The notes beneath the pieces were generated by a model, which saw only the letters and a program-made list of their open reading frames with translations, was not told where the DNA came from and did not search any database. DNA of 64,000 nucleotides, from NCBI RefSeq assembly GCF_014926385.1, contig NZ_CP053291.1:682001-746000 (forward strand). Reading direction: 5' to 3'. This DNA is from Trueperella pecoris (GTDB lineage: Bacteria > Actinomycetota > Actinomycetes > Actinomycetales > Actinomycetaceae). Below, piece by piece: positions 18,581 through 26,808 of the stretch; within the stretch, counting starts at the first letter, position 1; each line of letters starts with the position of its first letter. The translations under genes and the position numbers were made by a program.

Positions 18581-18653
18581 GCCCCGTTCGTCTAGCGGCC
18601 TAGGACGTCGCCCTCTCACGGCGGTAACACCGGTTCAAATCCGGTACGGGGTA
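18581..18653 (+). tRNA. tRNA-Glu (anticodon CUC), copy 2
   Basis: Sequence identical over all 73 nt to copy 1 at 18355-18427, 153 bases further on. It has its own downstream terminator, so the two copies may be separate transcription units. Confidence 0.95.
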
Positions 18654-18660
18654 CAGATCG

Positions 18661-18692
18661 GCTCCGAGCTTCGGCTCGGAGCTTTTCTTTTT
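18661..18692 (+). terminator. terminator after tRNA-Glu copy 2 (UUCG tetraloop)
   Basis: GCTCCGAGC (18661-18669) pairs perfectly with GCTCGGAGC (18674-18682) around TTCG, followed by TTTTCTTTTT. Confidence 0.95.
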
Positions 18693-18739
18693 CTGAGTTG
18701 CCGATGCGCCCGCGCTGCTCGTGCCGGGGCTTGGTCTCG

Positions 18740-18781
18740 CCCGCGCTGTACCAAAAAGATTGCCGCTGTATTAATCTGCGC
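18740..18781. repeat. left half of the palindromic dispersed repeat, split by the IS
   Basis: Aligns over 42 bases with the left half of the intact copy at 6156-6197 with about six mismatches (CCCGCGCTGTACCAA..., then CGCTGTATTAATCTGCGC). It ends in GC at 18780-18781, the left target-site duplication of the IS30 element. Confidence 0.85.
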
Positions 18782-20252
18782 GGGAGATTCAGGGGGTCGA
18801 TGCATCATTTTTTAACAACTCGGCCAGTGTCTCACGTGGGGTCATTCCGTTCAAGACAACTCGGGCTCGGTCGTTGAGTTCGTCTTGGACGAAAGCGACT
18901 TCCTCGTCGGTGATGTCAGCGAAGTTAGTTCCCTTGGGGAAGTATTCACGAATATCACGATTCAGGCGTTCATTCGACGGACGCTGCCACGGGCTATGCG
19001 GGTCAGCGAAGTAGACCTTGATATTGGTATCGACCTTGAACTGGGCTACCTGCGCCATCTCACTACCTTGATCCCAGGTGATCGAGGAGAAGGCCTTACT
19101 GGGCAAGGTCTGAACCATCTGGGTCAGTTTCTCAATCACGGTCGGTGAATCATGGCTCACCCCAAGACGAGCGATCAGCAAAAACCGTGAAGAGCGCTCG
19201 ACTAGGGTGATCAGCGCTGTGTGCTTGCCCTTACCACCACCGATAATTAAATCTCCTTCCCAGTGACCTGGCGTCAGGCGCCCATCGACCTCGTGGGGGC
19301 GCAAATCGATTGAAGCGCCCTCGACCCACGTCTTACGCCCGCGCCCGGGAGTGCCAGCAAGAGCAGAACGAGCAATACGCCGTTGACGACCCGAACGCAG
19401 TCCTTTCTCCCGTTTAAGCTCTTGCCGTAATGCCCCACCCCCGTGAACATACAAAGCCTGATAAATCGTTTCATGAGACACACGCATCTGCCGATCATCT
19501 CCATAATCATGACGCAAACGAACACTGATTTGCTGGGGAGAATAACGCTTATTTAACAGCTCAACCACCTTCTGACGCAGCGCCACATGGGTAGTAAGCT
19601 TGCCCGGCTTAGGACGAGAACGACGCTGATGAGCGCACTGATGAGCCCAGCGAGCATCATAAGAACCATCAGGAAAAGCACCACGATTAATCTCACGCGT
19701 CACCGATGACGGACTACGCCCCAAACTTAAAGCGATCTGCCGAGCCGACTTACCATCAGCTAACCCCAACCCGATCGCCACGCGCTCTTCAAGCGTCATA
19801 CGCCGGCCTCGACCAACCCTGCCATTACCAACCCGGTCAACACTGGCCACGACCGTGGCCCCACCAACACGGCCCCGTTGCAAAACTTCAACCATAGGCC
19901 CCAACATAGCCTGTTTCCCACGAACCCAGTTCGGACTATGACCAACCCGTTTCGCGATCTCGGCAACCGGCAAGCCCTCAGCCGTCAACTGCCACACCCG
20001 TACCCTAGCAGCCGCACGAGCCTGCGCCGGCCCACCCTGCCCACGGACCAACACTAAACCCGCCCCACGAGCCCAGACCTGAACCGAGTGACAATTAACC
20101 TTCAACTCACGAGCAACACTTGCACACGAACGCCCAGAAGCAACCAAGGCCACCGCATGATCACGAAACGACTGCGAATAAGGCCGAATCGGCGATCTAC
20201 CAACCATTCAACACACTCCAAAAAGTAGTGCATTGACCCCTGGAACCTACCC
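18782..20252 (-). mobile_element. IS30-family insertion sequence, complete (1471 bp)
   Basis: Terminal inverted repeats: the left end begins GGGAGATTCAGGGGGTCGAT and the right end, read inward, begins GGGTAGGTTCCAGGGGTCAA; they agree in most positions with two small indels. A 2-bp direct repeat GC flanks the element (18780-18781 and 20253-20254). IS30-family elements make 2-3 bp duplications. The empty site is recoverable from the copy at 6156-6236, which reads TCTGCGCCAGA without interruption. It encodes one intact transposase. Confidence 0.9.
18789..20207 (-). CDS. IS30-family transposase
   Basis: 472 aa and uninterrupted. The N-terminal part has two helix-turn-helix-like segments (SGRSCASVARELKVNCHSVQ and the IS30 signature MTLEERVAIGLGLADGKSAR with SPSSVTREINRG). 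The DDE catalytic core is visible as EGDLIIGGGKGKHTALITLV (first Asp), ITWDQGSEMAQ (second Asp) and PSNERLNRDIREYFPKGTNF (Glu and the family tail). 472 aa is at the long end for IS30. The ATG is about 45 bases inside the right end. Probably active or recently active. Confidence 0.95.
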   Translation of the reverse strand: MVGRSPIRPYSQSFRDHAVALVASGRSCASVARELKVNCHSVQVWARGAGLVLVRGQGGPAQARAAARVRVWQLTAEGLPVAEIAKRVGHSPNWVRGKQAMLGPMVEVLQRGRVGGATVVASVDRVGNGRVGRGRRMTLEERVAIGLGLADGKSARQIALSLGRSPSSVTREINRGAFPDGSYDARWAHQCAHQRRSRPKPGKLTTHVALRQKVVELLNKRYSPQQISVRLRHDYGDDRQMRVSHETIYQALYVHGGGALRQELKREKGLRSGRQRRIARSALAGTPGRGRKTWVEGASIDLRPHEVDGRLTPGHWEGDLIIGGGKGKHTALITLVERSSRFLLIARLGVSHDSPTVIEKLTQMVQTLPSKAFSSITWDQGSEMAQVAQFKVDTNIKVYFADPHSPWQRPSNERLNRDIREYFPKGTNFADITDEEVAFVQDELNDRARVVLNGMTPRETLAELLKNDASTP

Positions 20253-20297
20253 GCCAGATTAATACAGCACGGACCAGCTTAATAGGGCCGGAGCGGG
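20253..20297. repeat. right half of the palindromic dispersed repeat, split by the IS
   Basis: Starts with the right target duplication GC, then CAGATTAATACAGC, matching 6198-6211 of the intact copy. The outer arm (about 20279-20297) has diverged. Confidence 0.8.
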
Positions 20298-20351
20298 CCC
20301 AAGGCCGGAGCGGACCCAACAGCCGGGCCAGCCCCAGCAGCCCCAGCGCCC

Positions 20352-22382
20352 CTAGGCCAGCCCGCGGCGCTCGAGCAGAGCCTCGGCGCGTGGGCCGCGG
20401 CCGCGAACGGCCTTGAATGATTCCATCGGGTCGCGCGAGTTGCCGCGTGAGAGGAGCTCGTCGGCGAGTTTGCGACCGGCAGCACGGTTCAGCCCGCCGT
20501 CGCCGTCGAGGGAAGCCTCGCCACGGAACCAGTTCTCGAGGTCGCCGACGAGGACTTCGGCCCACATGTACGAGTAGTAGCCGGCGTCGTAGCCGCCGCC
20601 GAAGGTGTGGGCGAAGTACGCCGAACGGTAACGCGGCGGAACGAGCTCGTGGTAGATGTCGAAGTCCTTGAGAGCCTTTTCCTCGAAATCTTCGAAGTCG
20701 GCCACTTCGGTGGGAACTTCGGACGATCCGAGTCGGTGCCATGCTTGGTCGACGAGGGCGGCGGCAAGGAACTCGGTGGTGGCGAAGGCCTGGCCGAAGG
20801 TCGCGGCGGCCGTGAGCTTGTCTGCCATGTCGACCGGGAGCGCCTCGCCCGTCTGGTAGTGCCGTGCGTAGGACGCCATCACCTGCGGGTTGTATGCCCA
20901 CATTTCGTTGAGCTGGGAGGGAAGTTCGACGAAGTCACGGGGGACCGCGGTGCCGCCTAGGCTGCGGTACTTCGTCTGGGACAGCATTCCGTGGAGCGCG
21001 TGGCCGAACTCGTGGAAGACGGTGATGACGTGATCCCAGGTCAGTAGACAGGGCTCGCCGTCGGCGGGCGGCGCGAAGTTGCAGTTGTTAAGAATGACGG
21101 GCTTGAGGCCGTCGTGGGCTGAGCCGTCCACCGCGGAGTTCATCCACGCGCCGCCCGACTTACCCTTGCGTCGGAAAAAATCAGCCTGGAAGAGCGCGAT
21201 TCCGTTGCCGTTTTCATCGAAGACTTCCCAGGTCTTGCAGCTATCGACCCAGCCGGCGATGTCGGCCCGCGGCTTGAAGGTCAGACCGTAGAGCTTTTCG
21301 GCTGCGAAGAAGATGCCTTTTTCCACGACGTTCGTCAGCTCGAGGTACGGCTTGAGCGCCGAGTCATCGAGGCCGAGTTCGGCGCGTAGCTTCTCTTGGT
21401 AGTAGGTGTAGTCGGAGGCGCTGAGCACGACGCCGTCGGTGGCGGCAAGCGCCTCGAGCTTGGCACGGTCTCTCTCAACTGCCACCAGGGCCTTCGGTGC
21501 GACGGAGCCGAGAAGGTCCACGATGGCCTGCGAATCCTTGGCCATCCCCGCATCGGCGACTGCTTGTGCGTGGTGAGGGTATCCGAGCATCTCGGCGCGC
21601 TGAGCGCGTAGGCCCGCAATCTTAAGCACGAGTTCACGGGTATCGGAGGATTCGTGCGCGCCCAGACCGCGGCTGACTGATGCGGCAAGGACGGCTGCAC
21701 GCGCCTGCGGCTTGGTGAGCTCGACCTGCAGGGTCTGGTTGGTGAAGTTGTCGAGCGGGAAGCTGTAGCTTCCGTCCTCCTGGCGTGCCGCCTCAATGCG
21801 CTTTTCGTCGAGGCCAGCCAGGTCGGCGTCGTCGGTGAACACCGCAGCGTTGTCGTCCATGGCCTTGATGACGCGCTGGGAGAATTCCACCTCGAGAGAG
21901 GACAATTCCGAGTCGATTTCGCGCAGGCGGGCCTTGTCGGCGTCGTTCAGTTCGATGCCGGAGCGCTTGAACTGGTCGAGCTGCTCGGTGACGTAACGGG
22001 TGGTTTCCGGGTCGAGCCCGGCGAGGTCAATCGCGGCGAATCGATCGTAGATGCGCTTGTCCAAGCGGAAGGAGTTGGCATGCTCGGAAAGCAATGGGAG
22101 GATTTCGCTCTGGACTGCGTCAAGCTCGTCGCCACCGATCGAGCTCATGAGCGTGAACGCGGCGTTGAGTGCGAGGGAGAGCGGGAGGCCGGCGTCCTCC
22201 AGCGCGTCGACGGTGTTGGCGGCCGTGGCCGGCTCGGTGCTGGTAGCAATCCGCTCCCATTCTTGGCGCTCGGCCTCCATGAGCTCCGTGACGGCCGGCA
22301 CGATATGTTCGGGTTTGATGGCCGCCCAGTCGGGAACCATGTAGGGCAGGGTGGATGTGGTCAGAAGTGGATTATTCGTCAT
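20352..22382 (-). CDS. dcp: M3-family zinc metallopeptidase (peptidyl-dipeptidase Dcp type)
   Basis: Cytoplasmic oligopeptidase that removes C-terminal dipeptides from short peptides. In this 676-aa, full-length protein the HExxH motif appears as FHEFGHALHGML, with the third ligand Glu in the helix 25-30 residues later (ELPSQLNEMW), plus the GGGYDAGYYSYMWAEV block near the end. ATG at 22382 was chosen over an ATG at 22391: TAGGAT (22390-22395 on the minus strand) lies 7 nt upstream and fits a leaderless start. M3A members (OpdA/Dcp) are hard to tell apart. Confidence 0.92.
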   Translation of the reverse strand: MTNNPLLTTSTLPYMVPDWAAIKPEHIVPAVTELMEAERQEWERIATSTEPATAANTVDALEDAGLPLSLALNAAFTLMSSIGGDELDAVQSEILPLLSEHANSFRLDKRIYDRFAAIDLAGLDPETTRYVTEQLDQFKRSGIELNDADKARLREIDSELSSLEVEFSQRVIKAMDDNAAVFTDDADLAGLDEKRIEAARQEDGSYSFPLDNFTNQTLQVELTKPQARAAVLAASVSRGLGAHESSDTRELVLKIAGLRAQRAEMLGYPHHAQAVADAGMAKDSQAIVDLLGSVAPKALVAVERDRAKLEALAATDGVVLSASDYTYYQEKLRAELGLDDSALKPYLELTNVVEKGIFFAAEKLYGLTFKPRADIAGWVDSCKTWEVFDENGNGIALFQADFFRRKGKSGGAWMNSAVDGSAHDGLKPVILNNCNFAPPADGEPCLLTWDHVITVFHEFGHALHGMLSQTKYRSLGGTAVPRDFVELPSQLNEMWAYNPQVMASYARHYQTGEALPVDMADKLTAAATFGQAFATTEFLAAALVDQAWHRLGSSEVPTEVADFEDFEEKALKDFDIYHELVPPRYRSAYFAHTFGGGYDAGYYSYMWAEVLVGDLENWFRGEASLDGDGGLNRAAGRKLADELLSRGNSRDPMESFKAVRGRGPRAEALLERRGLA

Positions 22383-22485
22383 GAGAACCATCCTACTTTT
22401 CGTGATCCCGTTTCCCCAGTTGAGACGTTGACCGCCTTTTCAAGCCGCCGTTTTCCCAGTAGCCCGGAAGCCGTAGTCTTAGGAG

Positions 22486-23430
22486 GTGGATATCCTTCTT
22501 GCACTGACTCCCGTCCTCTTCATGGGCCCGCTCGGCATCGCTCTCGCGTTGGTCGGCGGAACGATTCGCCAGCAGACAGCGGGAGAGCTCGCGGGCGCGC
22601 TCATCGTTGCAACGATTGCGTTGCCGTTCCTCAACCCGCAATGGACCGCGGTGTCCTTCTGGGTGCCTTTTGCGGGCGGCGTGACCTGCGCGATCGGCAT
22701 CGCCATGCAGCTGTATTCGTTCCGGCTCGTGGGCGTCTCGCGCACGATGCCGATTTCCACGGGGCTGCAGATCATCATCACGGGCCTGGGAGGCGTCATC
22801 CTCTTTAACGAATGGGCCACGCCGATCGGCACGATTCTGGGATTGGGAGCGATGGCCATGATCATTGTGGGCATTGCGCTGACCAGCTACTCGGAGCACG
22901 ACCACGTGGACCATGCGACGATCGACCCGGCAGCCACGATCGATGAAGACGATCCGAGCGGCGGCGTTTCTGCGAAGGTCGTCGATAAGGCAACCATGCG
23001 CAAGGGCCTCATCGTCAATGTGGTGGCAGCCTTCTTACTCTGTGGGTACATGGTGTGGATGCGCTGGGAGGCTATCGACTACCACGAGTTCATATTCCCG
23101 TTGGCGTTGGGCATGGCGGTGGGCGCGTTCGGCGTCGCGCTCGCGTGGCGCGATGGCCATCCGTTGTTCGACCGCACGTTCCTCAAACTCCTGCTCATCC
23201 CGGGCTTGATGTTCGGGGTTGGGGTGATGCTCATGCAGGTTGCCAACCAAGTGGTGGGCGTAGCAACCGGTTTCACGCTCTCACAGGTGGGCGTAGTGGT
23301 CTCGGTCTTTGGCGGAATCGTTTGGCTGCACGAGTCAAAGACTCGCAAGGAGCTCGCGGCTTCGTGGCTCGGTGTGCTCCTCGTGTTGGTCGGCGCAGCG
23401 CTCATCGGATACACGAAGAGCCTCGTATAG
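22486..23430 (+). CDS. GRP-family sugar uptake transporter (GlcU/RbsU-like)
   Basis: 314-aa membrane protein with ten predicted helices in two halves, separated by an acidic loop around residues 140-165 (DHVDHATIDPAATIDEDDPS). The glucose/ribose porter pattern is seen in GGTIRQQTAGELAGALIVAT and LVGVSRTMPISTGLQIIITG. Members import glucose or ribose by proton symport. GTG at 22486 lies 6 nt behind TAGTCT (22474-22479), so a leaderless start is probable, although GGAG also precedes it. Monocistronic. Confidence 0.85.
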   Translation: MDILLALTPVLFMGPLGIALALVGGTIRQQTAGELAGALIVATIALPFLNPQWTAVSFWVPFAGGVTCAIGIAMQLYSFRLVGVSRTMPISTGLQIIITGLGGVILFNEWATPIGTILGLGAMAMIIVGIALTSYSEHDHVDHATIDPAATIDEDDPSGGVSAKVVDKATMRKGLIVNVVAAFLLCGYMVWMRWEAIDYHEFIFPLALGMAVGAFGVALAWRDGHPLFDRTFLKLLLIPGLMFGVGVMLMQVANQVVGVATGFTLSQVGVVVSVFGGIVWLHESKTRKELAASWLGVLLVLVGAALIGYTKSLV

Positions 23431-23511
23431 ACGTCAATCTCCGGCCTCGGCCCCGGCCCGTCATCCCAAACTCCCAACAGTGGCGATGCAGTGGCGTGAC
23501 ATAATTCTGGT

Positions 23512-23943
23512 ATGGGTATCATTTCCGGCATCATCGAGTTCATCATCGATGCGACCTTCATCTCGGACCTCCTCGATTTCCTCCTGCGGCCGTTTCGCTC
23601 CGCCAAACCTGTCAAGAATCGCCCGCGATCACGCGCAACTTATGGGAACGATAGCGGAGCGCTTATCCTTGGGCAGGTCGTCACCGCGAGGCTGAAGGGG
23701 CACGGCACGTCGAAGGCTGTGGTCGTCGATCCCAACGCCGTCTACCTCGTCCGCCTCACCGACAGGCCCGGGCCCGGCGTTTTCGAGCTTTCCTCCCTGG
23801 AGCGCACGAAGGTGGGCCGGCAGTACGCCGTCGTGGGGGAGGTATTTGCCGCCAAGGAGAGTTGGTGCCGGGCTATCCGCGGTCAGAAGCGCCTCGGCAA
23901 GGCCGATTTTGAGCACCTGCAGGAGATGCTGCCGCGAGAGTAA
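23512..23943 (+). CDS. uncharacterised basic protein, 143 aa
   Basis: Not recognised. The N-terminus (GIISGIIEFIIDATFISDLLDFLLRPF) is an amphipathic, possibly membrane-associated helix. It is followed by a basic linker (RSAKPVKNRPRSR) and a roughly 90-residue beta-rich domain (LILGQVVTARLKGHGTSKAV to FELSSLERTKVGRQYAVVGE). ATG at 23512 is 6 nt behind CATAAT (23500-23505). Expressed alone between a sugar transporter and a convergent carboxypeptidase gene. Codon usage looks like that of its neighbours. Confidence 0.7.
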   Translation: MGIISGIIEFIIDATFISDLLDFLLRPFRSAKPVKNRPRSRATYGNDSGALILGQVVTARLKGHGTSKAVVVDPNAVYLVRLTDRPGPGVFELSSLERTKVGRQYAVVGEVFAAKESWCRAIRGQKRLGKADFEHLQEMLPRE

Positions 23944-24019
23944 AACGACGCCGTCAGCAGCCGCTTACGCACACAGCTTCCACAGCGGCAGAGCGGTTTA
24001 GATCACCAGAACGGCGAGG

Positions 24020-24838
24020 TTAGCCGATCGTGACGGGCGCCGCGTCGCGAGAGTGCCCGATCTGCGGCGCTTCCCACAGCTCGAGGCCGGTGATTTCGCG
24101 GACGAGACCGAGGGCACACGCGCGCTCGCCGGCCCTGTCGATGTCCGTCAGTTGGCCGAGGATCACGCCGGCGGCCCCGGTGAAGAGACCGATCTGTTTG
24201 AGGTATTCGGTGTAGGTGGCCACGGCCTTCATGCTCATCGTCATGCCCTCCAGCACAACAAGGTACGGCTCCTCAGGCGTGGGCCAATAGGAAGTTCCGC
24301 CGAGCTTGGAAAAGCAACGCAGATTACCGCCGATGATCGGTAGCGTAGGCAGCTCGCGCTCGCCGAGGACGTCAGGCACGATTCGTTCACCGGCCAGGAT
24401 ACGCTCGATATCGCGCGGCCCACGTTCGAGTGCGGTCCACGGATTCCACAGCGTCGTCGCATGCCCGCTCACGGCGACGATGGCGTTGACGATCGTCGAG
24501 AGGTCTGAATAGCCGACAAACGGTTTGGGATGTTCGCTCAGTAACTTCCAGTCGATGAGCGGAAGCACCTCGTTGGCAAGATCTCCGCCGGTGATGTCGA
24601 AGATGGCCTCGACGTCGTCGTCGAAGAAAAGCTCGTTGAGGAGCCCGGCGCGTGCACGCGGGTCTATCCGCCACACCGTCCCGTTGGAGGTGAATTGTTC
24701 GTGTCCCGCGAAGTGCTCGCGAAAACGGAGGTCCACCTCGTGGCCGGCCCCTTCGAGGAGCTTGACGAGGCTGGCGAACTTCTCGTTTCTCCAGCCGGTG
24801 GGTGGGTTGGAGCATCCGCTCAGTGCGATGACTGCCAT
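24020..24838 (-). CDS. S66-family LD-carboxypeptidase / MccF-like peptidase
   Basis: 272 aa. S66 serine peptidases use a Ser-Glu-His triad. The Ser nucleophile is in FVGYSDLST, the Glu in LVVLEGMT and the His in IGHSRDAAP. Family members cleave L,D-bonds in muropeptides or hydrolyse microcin C-like acyl-sulfamoyl adenylates. Which of these applies is not decidable. The GYSDLST and DITGGD blocks are typical of the MccF branch. ATG at 24838 has GAGG 6 bases upstream; an upstream extension to 25000 overlaps pimB and was rejected. It follows pimB by 7 bases, so the two are probably co-transcribed. Confidence 0.82.
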   Translation of the reverse strand: MAVIALSGCSNPPTGWRNEKFASLVKLLEGAGHEVDLRFREHFAGHEQFTSNGTVWRIDPRARAGLLNELFFDDDVEAIFDITGGDLANEVLPLIDWKLLSEHPKPFVGYSDLSTIVNAIVAVSGHATTLWNPWTALERGPRDIERILAGERIVPDVLGERELPTLPIIGGNLRCFSKLGGTSYWPTPEEPYLVVLEGMTMSMKAVATYTEYLKQIGLFTGAAGVILGQLTDIDRAGERACALGLVREITGLELWEAPQIGHSRDAAPVTIG

Positions 24839-24845
24839 CTGCGCC

Positions 24846-25991
24846 TCAGGAGAGGGCCTCGATGAGCGGTGTGGCGACGTCGGACCAGCGCCACTTCTGG
24901 TCCACCCACGTCCGGCCGGCCTCGCCCATGGCCTGCGCCCGCTTCGGATCCTGAAGGAGGTAGTCGAGCGCTGCGGTGATCGCCTCCACCGATCGGCCAT
25001 TGACTACGAGGCCCGTTTCCCCATTGATCACGGCCTCCGGGGCGCCGCCAGAATCTCCGGCGACGACTGGCAATCCAGCCGCGTAGGCCTCCAAGTAGAC
25101 GATGCCGAGGCCCTCGATGTCGAGCCCGCCGCCGCGGGTGCGGCACGGCATTGCGAAGATGTCCCCGAGCGAATAATGGGCCACGAGCTCGGTGTACTGC
25201 ACCTCGCCGGTAAAGACGATCGAGGCCGACACAGGGGAGGCCGCGGCCATGGCACGCAGCTTGTCGCCATATGGCCCCTTGCCGACGATGACGAGTTTGG
25301 CCTGCGGGTGGCGTGCGACGACGCCCGGCCAAGCGTCGATCAGGCGATCTTGACCCTTGCGCTCAACAAGCCGAGAGATGCACACGACGACGGGCGCCTC
25401 ATCCAGCCCGTACTGCGCGCGCAGGCGTTCACGCGCGGCGGCATTGAACGCGAACAGCTCGGGGTCGATGGCGCCGTGGAGTTGCATGATGGCGGTGTCA
25501 CCGATGAAGGGCGCGAGGCGCTTGAGCGTCGCCTCGGTGAGGTAGGTCACCAGATCGGCGTCGCGAAAAACCTTGCGCAACATTTGGCGCGAGCCGGGTA
25601 GCATCGACCAACCGATCTCGTGGCCGTGCGTGGTGGAGATGACGCGATCGGCGCCGGCGGCGCGTGCGGCGTTTGCGAGCAAGCCCAGGGGAGCGGCCGC
25701 GCCAAACCAGACGTTCTTGACGTTGTGGTCCGCGACCAGGCGCTGCATCTCGCGTTTGACGGCTGGTGTAGGAAGCATCATCGTCCCCGGATAGCGCACG
25801 ACGCCGTATGGCTGGGCCGCATCGTATCGCGCTGCCAACTCTGCCCCGCTGAGACCGTCCGCGGCGGGCGGCGTCGAGGCGTAGACGAGCAGCTGCTCAG
25901 GATCGAGTTGGCCGACGAAGCCTTCGAGGAAGGTCTGGATGCCTCCCGCCCGTGGAGGGAAGTCGTTGGTGACGAGGAGAGTCTTACGCAT
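24846..25991 (-). CDS. pimB: GT4 mannosyltransferase, PimB-like
   Basis: 381 aa, GT-B fold. In actinobacteria PimB adds the second mannose to phosphatidyl-inositol mannoside at the inner face of the membrane, using GDP-mannose. Seen: the N-terminal VTNDFPPRAGGIQTFLEGF donor-fold motif, the HGHEIGW-like THGHEIGWSML block, VCISRLVERKGQDRLIDAWP (the GT4 linker shared with PimB) and the EX7E motif around EGLGIVYLEAYAAGLPVVAG. TAGACT 6 nt ahead of the ATG suggests a leaderless start. Substrate assignment is by similarity; another lipid acceptor is possible. Confidence 0.82.
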   Translation of the reverse strand: MRKTLLVTNDFPPRAGGIQTFLEGFVGQLDPEQLLVYASTPPAADGLSGAELAARYDAAQPYGVVRYPGTMMLPTPAVKREMQRLVADHNVKNVWFGAAAPLGLLANAARAAGADRVISTTHGHEIGWSMLPGSRQMLRKVFRDADLVTYLTEATLKRLAPFIGDTAIMQLHGAIDPELFAFNAAARERLRAQYGLDEAPVVVCISRLVERKGQDRLIDAWPGVVARHPQAKLVIVGKGPYGDKLRAMAAASPVSASIVFTGEVQYTELVAHYSLGDIFAMPCRTRGGGLDIEGLGIVYLEAYAAGLPVVAGDSGGAPEAVINGETGLVVNGRSVEAITAALDYLLQDPKRAQAMGEAGRTWVDQKWRWSDVATPLIEALS

Positions 25992-26012
25992 GGGCCTAGT
26001 CTAGCTGGCCGT

Positions 26013-26738
26013 TTACATCTCCGAGCGCTTGAGCACCTCAGTTAGGCGGTTTGCGGCGGTGACGACGGCGGCCGCGTGGTGGCGGCCAGGCTGGCGCCCC
26101 ATGCGTTCGACGGGGCCCGAAATAGAAACGGCTGCAATGACGCGGCCCGAGGGTCCGCGGACGGGGGCGGAAATCGAGGCGACGCCCGGCTCGCGTTCAC
26201 CGATAGACTGAGCCCAGCCGCGGCGTCGTACCGCTGACAGGATGGTGGCGGTGAACTCGGCGCCGTGCAGACCGCGGTGGAGCTTGTCGGGCTCTTCCCA
26301 AGCGAGGAGGACTTGTGCGCCCGAACCGGCGAGCATCGACAGGGTGGCGCCGACCGGGATCGAATCGCGCAGTCCCATGGATCGATCGGCGGCGGCCGCG
26401 CACACGCGCATGTCGTTTTGGCGGCGGTAAAGTTGGGCGGACTCGCCCGTGTGGTCGCGCAGGGCGGTGAGCACCGGGTTCGCTGCGGCCAGGAGGCGAT
26501 CTTCGCCTGCGGCCGACGATAATTCAGATAGACGCGGGCCGAGCGTGAAACGGCCCTGCATGTCGCGCGCCACGAGGCGATGATACTCGAGCGCGACCGC
26601 GAGGCGATGTGCCGTCGGGCGGGCCAAATGGGTGGCCGTGACGAGTTGCGCCAGGGTAAGGGGGCCTGATTCAAGTGCACTCAAGACGAGCGTGGCTTTA
26701 TCGAGGACGCCGACGCCGCTACCTGTTTCCTTCTCCAT
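26013..26738 (-). CDS. IclR-family regulator divergent from leuCD (LtbR-like)
   Basis: 241 aa with an N-terminal winged helix (VLDKATLVLSALESGPLTLA, LARPTAHRLAVALEYH) and a C-terminal IclR effector domain (RDSIPVGATLSMLAGSGAQV). In corynebacteria the IclR-type repressor LtbR sits next to leuCD and controls leucine and tryptophan genes, so the same role is inferred. ATG at 26738 was chosen because the -10 CAAGAT lies 6 nt upstream; a longer frame to 26855 would run through the operator. It lies 21 bases ahead of pimB. Confidence 0.85.
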   Translation of the reverse strand: MEKETGSGVGVLDKATLVLSALESGPLTLAQLVTATHLARPTAHRLAVALEYHRLVARDMQGRFTLGPRLSELSSAAGEDRLLAAANPVLTALRDHTGESAQLYRRQNDMRVCAAAADRSMGLRDSIPVGATLSMLAGSGAQVLLAWEEPDKLHRGLHGAEFTATILSAVRRRGWAQSIGEREPGVASISAPVRGPSGRVIAAVSISGPVERMGRQPGRHHAAAVVTAANRLTEVLKRSEM

Positions 26739-26744
26739 GAGCCG

Positions 26745-26773
26745 ATCTTGCCATCTCACCAAATGAGATGCAA
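26745..26773 (-). promoter_or_regulatory. iclR promoter with a perfect palindrome in its spacer (operator)
   Basis: On the minus strand: -35 TTGCAT (26773-26768), 17-bp spacer, -10 CAAGAT (26750-26745), then 6 bases to the ATG. The spacer contains CATCTCA-N5-TGAGATG (26752-26770), a perfect 7-bp inverted repeat, so a dimeric repressor bound there would occlude the promoter. On the other strand it lies just upstream of the leuC promoter region (-10-like TAAAGT at 26796-26801). Inferred operator of the IclR protein. Confidence 0.75.
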
Positions 26774-26808
26774 GCGGTGAAGTGTGAGACGTACTTAAAG
26801 TTGAGGGC

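Noticed and set aside
24525-25601. 358-codon plus-strand frame antisense to pimB and the S66 gene
   Set aside because: It lies fully opposite two genes with clear family motifs, and its own product has no domain pattern. High GC gives such shadow frames.
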